Origin: a bacterium
GTDB lineage: Bacteria > Chloroflexota > Dormibacteria > UBA8260 > Bog-877
NCBI GenBank assembly: GCA_021817185.1
Contig: JAKAVU010000097.1
Span: 1 to 9,593, forward strand
Direction: 5' to 3'
DNA: 9,593 nucleotides
Below the pieces are notes generated by a model. That model searched no databases. It saw nothing but the letters and a program-made list of their open reading frames with translations, and had not been told where the DNA came from. Positions 1-6,145 of this stretch are shown in pieces. How positions within the stretch are numbered: the first letter of the stretch is position 1; every line of letters starts with the position of its first letter. The translations under genes were made by a program, and so were the position numbers.

Positions 1-1
1 C

Positions 2-742
2 GCCGACCGCCTTACCAGCGGCGGCAGGCGCGGCCCGCTCGCCCGGCAGACCGTCCGCACCTACCTGAGGGCCGTGAACCTCTGCCTCAAGTGGGCCAGG
101 GCGGAGGGGGAACCGGTACCGGACCGGGCCGCCGCTCCCCTCCCCAGCCTGCCCAGAACACTCCCCCAGGTGCTGAGCCGGGAGCAGATCGCCGCCATCG
201 AGGCCGCCTGCGCCACCGAGCGCGACCGGTTGATCGTCCGCCTCCTCGCCGACACCGGCATGCGGGTCGGCGAGCTCGCGGGCCTGCGCCTCGGAGACCT
301 GTTGCAGCGCAGCCGGGGCTCGTTCCTGCGCCTGCGCGGCAAGGGGGAGCGCGAGCGCCAGGTGCCGGTCATGCCCCACCTGGCCAACCGGATCCACCGC
401 TACGCCACCCGCACCAGGCCCGCCGACCCGGGCACCGACCGCCTCTTTGTCAGCCTGCGGCGCAGCCCCCGCACCGGCTCCTACGAGCCGCTCACGACCT
501 CCGGGATCCAGCAGATCATCCGCCACGCCGCCGGTCGGGCGGGGATTCCCCAGCGGGTCCACCCGCATCTCTTCCGCCACTCCTTCGTGACCTGGGCGAT
601 CACCCGCGGGATGAATCCCATTCAGCTCGCCGAGATCGTCGGCCACTCGTCCACGGCAATGATCCAGCAGGTCTACTCCCACCTCTCCCCCAGTGACGCT
701 TACGAGGCGATGGCAGCGGCCCTTCTCGGCAAGGGGAACTGA
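2..742 (+). CDS. Tyrosine recombinase/integrase, 5' end outside window
   Basis: This is a site-specific DNA recombinase of the phage integrase family. The frame is open to the left edge. Residues before the internal GTG at 74 (LARQTVRTYLRAVNLCLKWA) look like the end of the SAM-like core-binding domain, so the true start lies left of position 1. Counting from the GTG at 74, the full catalytic set is visible: Arg64 in TGMRVGEL, Lys90 in RGKGERER, His165 and Arg168 in HLFRH, His191 in VGHSS and the nucleophile Tyr201 in QVYSHL. The catalytic domain therefore looks intact and potentially active. The gene runs towards the leftward HTH/Rep/FtsK/GntR cluster, and its stop is followed at once by a GC hairpin. 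Its likely role is integration and excision of the element whose right end is proposed at 6554-6604. That pairing is inferred; it could also be an unrelated XerC/D-like recombinase. Confidence 0.9.
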   Translation, partial: ADRLTSGGRRGPLARQTVRTYLRAVNLCLKWARAEGEPVPDRAAAPLPSLPRTLPQVLSREQIAAIEAACATERDRLIVRLLADTGMRVGELAGLRLGDLLQRSRGSFLRLRGKGERERQVPVMPHLANRIHRYATRTRPADPGTDRLFVSLRRSPRTGSYEPLTTSGIQQIIRHAAGRAGIPQRVHPHLFRHSFVTWAITRGMNPIQLAEIVGHSSTAMIQQVYSHLSPSDAYEAMAAALLGKGN

Positions 743-768
743 GGGGCGGGCCCCTGCGCCCCATTTCT
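743..768 (+). terminator. Possible weak intrinsic terminator after the integrase
   Basis: GGGGCG (743-748) pairs with CGCCCC (757-762) across an 8-base loop, followed by ATTTCT. It starts at the base after the integrase stop codon. The T-run is short, so termination efficiency is uncertain. Confidence 0.35.
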
Positions 769-785
769 GCCGTCCAGGGCGCGTC

Positions 786-838
786 GGGACCGTCACCTTG
801 CGCGAAGGCGACCGCCGGACGAGCCAAGTCACGGTCCC
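786..838. repeat. Inverted repeat in the integrase/HTH convergent gap
   Basis: GGGACCGTCAC (786-796) is repeated inverted as GTCACGGTCCC (828-838), 10 of 11 positions matching, including a perfect 8-bp core, with 31 bases between. It fills most of the gap between two convergent genes. It could be a bidirectional terminator stem, a recombinase arm-type or excision-factor site, or chance. No T-run follows either arm. Confidence 0.45.
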
Positions 839-852
839 ACGCCCCAGGGGTC

Positions 853-1101
853 TCAACGCTCCGCGGCGGCTCCCACCGGAGGATGAAAAGCCGGCAAGAT
901 CTCGTCCACACCGGAGACCGGCGCGGCCGCCGCGAGGGCGGAAGCGATCTTGCGCAACGTGTTGGGGCTCACCGGCCGTCCAGATGTGGCTGTGGTGACG
1001 GTGGCGGCACTGACGCCGGCAGCTCGGGCAAGGTCCGAGTTGCTCCAACCCCTGCGGGCGAGCTCAAACCTCAAGCGGTCGGCCGCCAGGGTCACGCTCA
1101 C
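853..1101 (-). CDS. Small XRE/Cro-type helix-turn-helix protein, possible excisionase/regulator
   Basis: An 82-residue DNA-binding protein. A lambda-repressor-like HTH is visible around residues 9-58 (RLRFELARRGWSNSDLARAAGVS, then SGRPVSPNTLRKIASAL). Its C-terminal tail is short. The chosen GTG at 1101 overlaps the stop of the Rep-like fragment as GTGA, which favours translational coupling; a GTG two codons on (1095) is the alternative. A longer open frame reaches 1185 but runs through the Rep-like gene in another frame, so it was not used. Small HTH proteins next to rep and int genes in AICE-like elements often act as excisionase or copy-control factors, but no such activity can be read from the sequence. 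It looks intact even though its upstream neighbour is broken. It is convergent with the integrase, 110 bases away. Confidence 0.7.
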   Translation of the reverse strand: MSVTLAADRLRFELARRGWSNSDLARAAGVSAATVTTATSGRPVSPNTLRKIASALAAAAPVSGVDEILPAFHPPVGAAAER

Positions 1102-1403
1102 TGCCGTTCTTGGCCAGAGGGGGACGGCGCACCAATCGCCACCTCTATGTTGGGTGAGCTGGCCCAGAACGGATAGCTCCTCCACCCGTGCGGGCGCAGG
1201 GCCACCGATAGGGACTGCTCACCCCAGGTGACCACCTGGAGCTCCTTCGAGGTTTGCGCCTCCCGCTTCAGCGCCTCCAGGAAGACCAGGAGCCCCTCCT
1301 GGAGCTCCCCCCGGACCGAGAAGTGGAGGGTGTCCAACCCCGAGCTGAGGACCTTGAGACCACCCATCACGAGGTACCCGGAGGGTCGTCTGAACTCGGG
1401 CAT
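1098..1403 (-). pseudogene. N-terminal fragment resembling an element replication-initiator (Rep-like) protein
   Basis: About 101 codons from the ATG at 1403 (MPEFRRPSGYLVMGG); an in-frame GTG at 1463 is also possible. The core VLSSGLDTLHFSVRG, a helical EALKREAQ stretch, then WRSYPFWASSPNIEVAIG resembles the first ~100 residues of plasmid/AICE Rep-like proteins, from memory of the family. In those the chain continues (typically PPVYVQLSS... after the IEV strand) for a few hundred more residues. Here it stops soon after, with Gln-Glu-Arg-Gln and TGA, directly at the HTH gene. The simplest reading is a deletion that removed the C-terminal two thirds and fused the remnant to the front of the HTH gene. 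Its start overlaps the end of the FtsK-like frame by ~37 bases. The Rep assignment is tentative; truncation is more certain than function. Confidence 0.5.
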
Positions 1404-1954
1404 GTATTTTCCCACCACTGTGAGACAGGCACTAGTGGTGGGATGGAGGCTCTGCCGGACCACCTGGCGAGCAGCAGCTGGCGGCTCTCCTCCAAAGAGC
1501 AGTCCACCGCCTGGAACTCCTCCATGGTCTCCTCCTGCCAGATGGCCCTTCCGGGGTGGGGCGGGAGCATGGCGGCCCGGTCGCTGTCCAGGAGGATGTA
1601 GCTGTTCACGGCGGCCCGGACCCGGAAGGCCACTGTGCCCTGGAGGTTGGCCTTCAGCTGCCCCGGCACCGCCTCGGCATCTGGGCGCTGGGTGCAGCAG
1701 ACGAGGTGGACCCCCACCGACCGCCCCAGCCTGGCGATCTCCCCGAGCCGCCCGCTGGCCGCCTGCTGGGCGGCGCGGGCGGCCCGGTCGTCGCCCAGGT
1801 CGCGGCAGGTGAGCTCCGCCACCTCGTCCACCACGACCAGCACCCGGGGCCAGCTGGGCCAGGCAGCCTCCCGCACCGCGCGAAACCGCCGGCCCACCTG
1901 CTGGATGACCTGCTCCCCAACAGCCACTGTCCTGTGGCTACTCCTCATCACCAT
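1367..1954 (-). pseudogene. FtsK/SpoIIIE-type DNA-translocase ATPase (TraSA-like), N-terminal half and Walker A lost
   Basis: The open frame gives 195 residues. Walker B is at 38-48 (VLVVVDEVAEL), followed by the FtsK signature region GRSVGVHLVCCTQRPDA (77-93), LKANLQGTVAFRV (100-112) and SDRAAMLPPHPGRAIW (124-139). These identify an FtsK-like motor of the kind that moves double-stranded DNA between mycelial or conjugating cells in AICEs. The P-loop (Walker A), which should lie roughly 100 residues before Walker B, and all upstream membrane or linker sequence are missing, so ATP hydrolysis is not expected. The ATG at 1954 has no ribosome site of its own; a strong one sits further upstream in another frame (1938-1994). 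The last ~30 residues (from about WSGRAS) overlap the Rep-like frame and may not be original. I read this as a dead gene with an internal deletion. Confidence 0.75.
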
Positions 1955-1994
1955 CTCGTCGTCTCGGCATGCTCATCGGCATCTCTCACCTCCT
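1938..1994 (-). other. Strong ribosome site and 14-codon start remnant of the FtsK-like gene
   Basis: On the minus strand AGGAGG (1994-1989) is spaced 6 bases from an ATG at 1982. That frame reads MPMSMPRRRDGDEE and ends at TAG (1938-1940). It has the best Shine-Dalgarno in the window but opens only 14 codons and runs into the FtsK remnant in a different frame. The charged peptide could be the original N-terminus of the FtsK-like protein, left after a deletion that joined it out of frame to the Walker B half. It could also be a genuine leader peptide. Confidence 0.5.
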
Positions 1995-2039
1995 GTGCCG
2001 CCTGGTACTCCGGCCCATGTGGACCGCGCCAGCATAACC

Positions 2040-2077
2040 GGTCCGCACACGATGTCAAGAAGTGGCGCGGACCACTT
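2040..2077. promoter_or_regulatory. Candidate GntR-regulator half-sites upstream of the FtsK remnant
   Basis: GGTCCGC (2040-2046) is repeated inverted as GCGGACC (2067-2073), sharing the GGTCCG/CGGACC halves of the palindrome before the GntR gene. A second perfect inverted repeat, AAGTGG-N6-CCACTT (2060-2077), overlaps the right half. The sites lie just upstream of the ribosome site at 1989-1994, where an operator of the transfer gene would be expected. Binding is inferred from the shared half-sites only. Confidence 0.4.
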
Positions 2078-2143
2078 GTTCGGGCCATGGGGAGATACCT
2101 GTGAGCAGATCGGCCACACATGGCCGGCGTCAGGGAGCGGTTC

Positions 2144-2935
2144 TCACAACCCCTCTCGCACCCGGGGGAAGACCAGGGTGGTCACGTCGCCCGGCAGATG
2201 GCTTTCGATCACCGCCACCACCTGCTCCTGCTCCCGCATCACCCGGTACAGCTGCAGCAGGGGGACCCCGTCCGGGAGCGCCAGCAGCGCCTTCAGGTGT
2301 GGGGTTGGCATGGAGGCCTCCACCACGTCCTCTCCCTCTTCTCCGGGTAGCCCCTTGAACTTGAGGAGGTCCGGCAGCCAGAAGCCACTCAGCTCCTCCT
2401 CCCGGATCTGGGCCCTCTCCTCCGCCACCGGGTGCAGCCACACCCGGGCCAGGATCGGCGCCCCGGTGACGTCGATCCCGGTCCCCTCCTGGACTAGTAC
2501 GACCGTACCCGGAGCCACCTGGAGCAGCTCCGCCACCCAGGCGGTGACCGGGATCCTCCGGGTGAGATCCCCCACCAGCCCCTGGATCTTGAAGGCCCGC
2601 TCGGTGGAGGGCTCACCGGCTGGCTCCGCCGCCGGTCCCACTCGCGGCCGGGCGGTGCCCACCGCCCTAGCCTCCACCCGCAGGCGCTCGGCCTTAGGGT
2701 CCCGGACGAAGCTCCCGGAGCCGTGTTCGGACTCCACCCTCCCCTCCTGCTTCAGCACCCCCAGGGCGCTGCGCACCGTGGCCCGGGTGACGTGGTAGCG
2801 GGCCATGAGCTTGCGCTCCGAAGGGAAGGCCACCCCCGGCGGCAGCCGGCCCTCCTCTATCGCCCGCCGCAGCTCCGCCGCCAGCTGCTGGTACAGGGGC
2901 TCGGAGTTGTCTCGGTCCAGGACGTACCTTGCCAT
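2144..2935 (-). CDS. GntR family transcriptional regulator, HutC/UTRA subfamily (KorSA-like position)
   Basis: A complete 263-residue cytoplasmic regulator. The winged HTH spans about residues 10-78: SEPLYQQLAAELRRAIEEGR, PSERKLMARY, the recognition helix VTRATVRSALGVLKQEG, and the wing with GSGSFV. A proline/alanine-rich linker (90-112) leads to a UTRA ligand-binding domain (about 125-258: PGTVVLVQEGTG, ARVWLHP, LLQLYRVMREQEQVVAVIESHLPGD). Length and domain order are typical for HutC-type GntR proteins. In AICEs such regulators (KorSA type) repress their own promoter and the transfer operon, and it occupies that place here, upstream of the FtsK remnant on the same strand. The ATG at 2935 has no Shine-Dalgarno but sits 6 bases after TAAGCT, suggesting a leaderless message. 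The natural ligand is unknown. Nothing suggests inactivation. Confidence 0.92.
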   Translation of the reverse strand: MARYVLDRDNSEPLYQQLAAELRRAIEEGRLPPGVAFPSERKLMARYHVTRATVRSALGVLKQEGRVESEHGSGSFVRDPKAERLRVEARAVGTARPRVGPAAEPAGEPSTERAFKIQGLVGDLTRRIPVTAWVAELLQVAPGTVVLVQEGTGIDVTGAPILARVWLHPVAEERAQIREEELSGFWLPDLLKFKGLPGEEGEDVVEASMPTPHLKALLALPDGVPLLQLYRVMREQEQVVAVIESHLPGDVTTLVFPRVREGL

Positions 2936-2941
2936 AGGTGC

Positions 2942-2962
2942 AGCTTATCTGGTCCGGACCAG
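2942..2962 (-). promoter_or_regulatory. Promoter and 14-bp palindromic operator of the GntR gene
   Basis: CTGGTCCGGACCAG (2949-2962) is a perfect palindrome containing TGGTnnnnACCA, which fits the GT-N(x)-AC pattern of GntR-family operators. Directly after it on the minus strand is TAAGCT (2947-2942), a TAnnnT -10 candidate, 6 bases from the ATG. A repressor bound here would cover the -35/-10 spacer. No convincing -35 box is seen at the right distance. An alternative TTGACG lies at 3020-3015. Confidence 0.55.
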
Positions 2963-3088
2963 GCGCGCACGGTTTCGCTGGCACCGTTCGCACTGTCGGG
3001 TTTGCTGTCCGGAGCGTCAACAGTTCGGAGGGCACTCGAGGGGCGAGCCAGCCAAAGCTCAACCCAGCGGCATTTGACCGGCGCGGGA

Positions 3089-4303
3089 TCACTGCGGAAG
3101 CGTGCGCCCAGACCAGGACTGGCCTGCGTCAACGGTTTCGATCAGATGGGGGTGCGGTCCAGCCGGAGAGGTGACGGCCCAGCCGACTTCGGAGTTGATG
3201 AAGTCGATCACGGCGCCCCGCAGATTGATCCCGGAAGGTACGACCTGCCACCTGCCACCCGAGTCCCGGCTCCACGCCAGTTGACGACCCTTGACCGCGA
3301 ACCAATCGGCGAAATTTGCGAAGTCCACTGCCCCGAACCCCGTGGGGACCACAGTCGGCTCCCACCGTTGGCCTCCGTTGGTGGTCCGGTACACGTACTG
3401 GGCACCAGCCTGCGGTGGGAAGAATGTTGTCAGCTCAACCCCGTCCGAGGACCCGAAGAAGTCCGGCGGGGTGGTGATGCACATGCAGTCAAAGCTGTCT
3501 TGGGCTGGCATGCCGTGTGGCAGAGGCAGCGACTGAGCCGCCCAGCTCAAGCCCCCGTCCATGGTGCGGAAGAAGTACAAGGAGTGCCCTCCGTTGCACT
3601 GCGCACCTATCCATCCGACCCTCGGTGACGCCCATCCGGCCCCGGTCTTGTCGCAGCCCATGTAGAGACCATCGCTGGGGGGACCCGCGAAAGTCACGCT
3701 TGCCACGACCTGCCAGGCGCGCCCCCCACTGGCCGTTGCCAAAAGCGTCATACCTGACGTGCCTGCGGCAACACCCGCGTCAACGAAGTCGAAGCCATGG
3801 GTGGCGTCAAGGAACGTAAGCTGCGAGCCCCCTCCAGAGACACTTGAGACCTTAGTCCAGCTGTCGCCGCCGTCGCTGGTCACGTAGATCGTGTCCGCTG
3901 CTGAGTTGGATGCGCTGGTCGTGGTCATGATCGGAACCCATGCATCCATCCCACTCAGGAAAGCCGCTCCTTCGATCGGCTGGTCCGTGCCCGCCAACAG
4001 CGACGTTCCCGGGCGATTGGCGCCGGGAGGAGTGACGTTGTCCCAAGTTCGACCACCATTGCTGGAGTGCCAGAGAGCGTTCACCCCGGCAAAGCTCTGC
4101 GTGACGGCCCATCCCTGGTAGAGGTTCATAAAGTCGACGCGCACCAGGGAAGCGCCGGGGCCGGAAGGGCCCGCCGGTGAAGGAGCATTCGAGGGGGACG
4201 ATAGAGCCCCCTTGGATGAGGCGCATCCCGCCAGCGTGATCGCAATGAGTAGCGAACAGACCAGCGGAGAGGCGACCCTGACACCCCGGTGGCGATCGAT
4301 CAC
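3089..4303 (-). CDS. Secreted lipoprotein with seven Asp-box (BNR) repeats, predicted beta-propeller
   Basis: 404 residues. The N-terminus has basic residues, a hydrophobic stretch SPLVCSLLIAITLAGC and a lipobox ending at Cys27, followed by a Ser/Pro/Gly-rich tether (28-52), so it is predicted to be anchored outside the membrane. Seven Asp-box-like turns follow at about residues 81-87 (SNGGRTW), 142-149 (TSDGGDSW), 191-197 (ASGGRAW), 247-254 (TMDGGLSW), 307-314 (TTNGGQRW), 345-352 (SRDSGGRW) and 390-397 (TVDAGQSW), with GWAV repeats at 64-67 and 374-377. This fits a sialidase/YCF48-like beta-propeller. Sialidase catalytic residues are not evident, so no enzyme activity is assigned. Four cysteines (217, 236, 273, 275) could form disulfides outside the cell. 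The GTG start has only a weak AAGG before it. It stands alone and may be element cargo. Confidence 0.8.
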   Translation of the reverse strand: MIDRHRGVRVASPLVCSLLIAITLAGCASSKGALSSPSNAPSPAGPSGPGASLVRVDFMNLYQGWAVTQSFAGVNALWHSSNGGRTWDNVTPPGANRPGTSLLAGTDQPIEGAAFLSGMDAWVPIMTTTSASNSAADTIYVTSDGGDSWTKVSSVSGGGSQLTFLDATHGFDFVDAGVAAGTSGMTLLATASGGRAWQVVASVTFAGPPSDGLYMGCDKTGAGWASPRVGWIGAQCNGGHSLYFFRTMDGGLSWAAQSLPLPHGMPAQDSFDCMCITTPPDFFGSSDGVELTTFFPPQAGAQYVYRTTNGGQRWEPTVVPTGFGAVDFANFADWFAVKGRQLAWSRDSGGRWQVVPSGINLRGAVIDFINSEVGWAVTSPAGPHPHLIETVDAGQSWSGRTLPQ

Positions 4304-4408
4304 AGCCCTTGAACGGATCGGGCCAATCCGCGGTTACGAGCCAGCAGCGAGCCTCGGTGTCGGCCGGTGGATCCTGTAGGCCCGGGCGGCTCCCTGCCAG
4401 GCGTCGTC

Positions 4409-4834
4409 CGTACCGATTCGCCAGTGTAATTGGGCCGGGACACTTCCATGTACCGCACCGACGTTCTCGACCACTTCGGGTCCTTCGATGATGCCGGCTC
4501 CTTCTCCCAGCGCTCCATTGCCCGGTGCAACCACGAGTACCGGCACTCCGGGATCGCCTACCATGCCCACACCAATCTCCAGAAAGGCCCGACCGACGGA
4601 GTCCAGTGCCGGCGGGCCACCACCCTTGACCAGACCTGCCCCGCCGATCCCGAACGCCTCGTGCGCAAGCCACCGCGCCCGCACGCTCCGCCTGCCGCAG
4701 CCTGGGCCAACCGGCCTCAGGAGGACCCCAATATCACAGCGACTTCCAGTCAACCTATCTCACTGCGGTTGGCACGCACCATTTCCCCCACCAAGAGGCT
4801 TGAGAGAGGCATGGTGGCGGAGGCCTGTAGTTAG
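4409..4834 (+). pseudogene. IS3-family transposase, C-terminal remnant
   Basis: The + frame from about 4412 matches the C-terminus of IS3-family integrase-core transposases: MYRTDVLDHFGSFDDA resembles KYRPDFPxRFGSxEDA, then CNHEYRHSGI resembles YNxEHRHSGI, and further on ADPERLVRKPPRPHAPPAAAWANRPQED resembles the usual end of the protein. Recognisable similarity ends near 4730, and the frame then runs open to TAG at 4832-4834. Just upstream, DSPV-stop-LGRDTSMY takes the place of the family's DNPYSEAQFKTMKY segment: a TAA at 4427 interrupts it and the catalytic glutamate is gone. The rest of the transposase (DD part of the DDE core, OrfA) is not seen to the left. No terminal inverted repeats were identified. 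This is decayed IS debris, inactive. Confidence 0.75.
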
Positions 4835-5076
4835 GCGATGTCCCGGGCGGGACGGTTGATCGGAACGGCATCGAGAGAGGACGTAGTGCTTATCCCCGTC
4901 ACTCAGCACTACTCTCGATCTACCGTTGACCGGAGCTATGTGCCGACGAAGCTACGGGATCGGGCTAGTGCTCCGACCCGCGGCAAATCTCGGGCACGCT
5001 TGGAGGCGATACGCGTAGCTCCCAGACGAGCGGCATTGACACTCTACCTACCATCACGGAAAGCCGGCGTTGCTGC
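4835..5076. other. Non-coding stretch after the IS remnant
   Basis: I see no convincing gene. A + strand frame at 4838-5080 exists but its peptide has no recognisable features. The right end of the IS should lie somewhere between about 4735 and 4835, but I could not fix its terminal repeat. Confidence 0.4.
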
Positions 5077-5505
5077 CTAGAGGGCCACAAGAGTTAGCTT
5101 CAGAGGCCTGTTGTGCCTTGAGTGAATCTGGAACGGGCCGAAGGTGCCCTTGAGAGCGCCGGGTGAGGTGGCGTTCGCTGCTTCAACCCGATACGCGCCT
5201 GGCGCAAGGTAAACGTGGAACTCGCCATCGTGGCCAGTCCGGACGCTCACCGACGAGTACCCCGGACCAATTGCCAGCCGGAAAGTGACCATTCCGCCGG
5301 ACACTGGCGTCAGGGTCGGACCATTCGTCACGCCGCCGGTCACCAGAAGAACGCCGCTCACCTCTACCGTATTCGGACCTCTGACCGCCTGGTCGCAGCA
5401 CGTTGGTTTGATTGGAGTCGGGCCAACCGCACAACCCGTCAGCAGCGCCACGGCCATCACCACCGCAACTACCAGTAACGGCCCCGTGACTCGAACTCGG
5501 ATCAC
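5077..5505 (-). CDS. Small lipoprotein with a Cna-B/carboxypeptidase-regulatory-like domain
   Basis: 142 residues from the GTG at 5505, chosen because GGAGG (5516-5512) lies 6 bases upstream; a longer open frame to 5601 has no such site. The N-terminus VIRVRVTGPLLVVAVVMA is a signal sequence, and the lipobox LLTGC places the modified cysteine at residue 25. After a short tether, a beta-rich domain reads VEVSGVLLVTGG, then SVSVRTGHDGEFHVYLAPGAYRVEAAN. This is the prealbumin-like pattern (T-x-x-D-G-x-F-x-x-x-L-x-P-G-x-Y) of carboxypeptidase-regulatory-like and Cna-B repeats. Such domains usually act as structural or adhesive modules outside the cell; no enzyme is implied. It is on the same strand as the Asp-box lipoprotein, separated by the IS remnant, so the two may once have been neighbours. 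Confidence 0.72.
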   Translation of the reverse strand: MIRVRVTGPLLVVAVVMAVALLTGCAVGPTPIKPTCCDQAVRGPNTVEVSGVLLVTGGVTNGPTLTPVSGGMVTFRLAIGPGYSSVSVRTGHDGEFHVYLAPGAYRVEAANATSPGALKGTFGPFQIHSRHNRPLKLTLVAL

Positions 5506-5668
5506 CACAGTCCTCCACAAGTCACTTCCAAGCCTCCCGCTGGGTGGAGGCCTTAGCCGCTTCCAGGGACGGCTCTTGGCCGCCCGGAGCCACAGGGACA
5601 CCGGTAACCGGTCTCAATTGACGAGAATCCCATCACGCTACCCGATTCACACCTGCCCGATCTTTACG

Positions 5669-6145
5669 TCAAACGCGTGTCGCCAGAAGCGCTGCTTCGG
5701 CCTCCGGTGCTGAACTGTGGGGACCGGTCCCGCGTGGCAGGTCCGGGCCCCCCTCCGACGGCATGGCCGCGATGGTCGCCTCCAGGGGGATCGCCTGAGC
5801 CGCAAGCTCCGGCCGGTCAGCCGAGCGGCCGCTCCGCGCCGACGCGAACGCCTTGCCCAGTGCCACGGAGAGGAGGAACGTCGCGGCGTACGGGCGGTCG
5901 TTGACGTACTGGTCGACCCCGCCGGCTGCCGGGGCCCGCGACCCAGGGCCGCGCCGGCGGACCAGATCGATCGGGTCTACCTCGAGCAGGAGGGCGGCAG
6001 TGCAACGCTCGGTGGTGGCCGCGGGGTAAAAGACGTGGGCCACCCCGCCGAACACCTCGAAGGTGTGGACCCGAGCTGGGTTCTTGTGGAGCAGGAACCC
6101 CAGGTCGGTGGCCGGCCGGTAGCTCGTGCTCACGGTCAAGAACAT
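5669..6145 (-). pseudogene. N-terminal fragment of Hen1, bacterial 3'-terminal RNA ribose 2'-O-methyltransferase
   Basis: From the ATG at 6145 the protein matches the Hen1 N-terminal domain: PATDLGFLLHKNP (11-23), AHVFYPAATTERCTAALLLE (36-55), YVNDRPYAATFLLSVALGKA (80-99), then RPELA (111-115) and EGGPDL (131-136). Complete bacterial Hen1 is about 450-480 residues, with this domain of ~240 residues followed by a Mn-dependent methyltransferase. Here similarity stops near residue 136, and ~20 unrelated residues lead to a stop, so the rest of the N-domain and all catalytic residues are missing. Bacterial Hen1 works with the kinase-phosphatase-ligase Pnkp, normally in the adjacent gene, to repair cleaved RNA and protect the 3' end. 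No Pnkp is present; the downstream neighbour is the small lipoprotein. No Shine-Dalgarno is seen. I call it a truncated, probably dead gene; a stand-alone N-domain cannot be excluded. Confidence 0.8.

Noticed and set aside
1635..2798. Long (387-codon) + strand open frame
   Set aside because: It is antisense to the FtsK remnant and the GntR gene, is rich in Ser/Arg/Pro/Thr, and has no motifs. Length alone is not evidence at this GC content.
3852..4673. 273-codon minus-strand open frame
   Set aside because: It overlaps the Asp-box lipoprotein in another frame and the transposase remnant, is Arg/Gly-rich, and has no domain.
4334..4753. 139-codon minus-strand frame with VPVLVVAPG-type sequence
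   Set aside because: It lies antisense to the IS3-family transposase tail. Such antisense frames are common over GC-rich transposase genes, and the + strand peptide has the family motifs.
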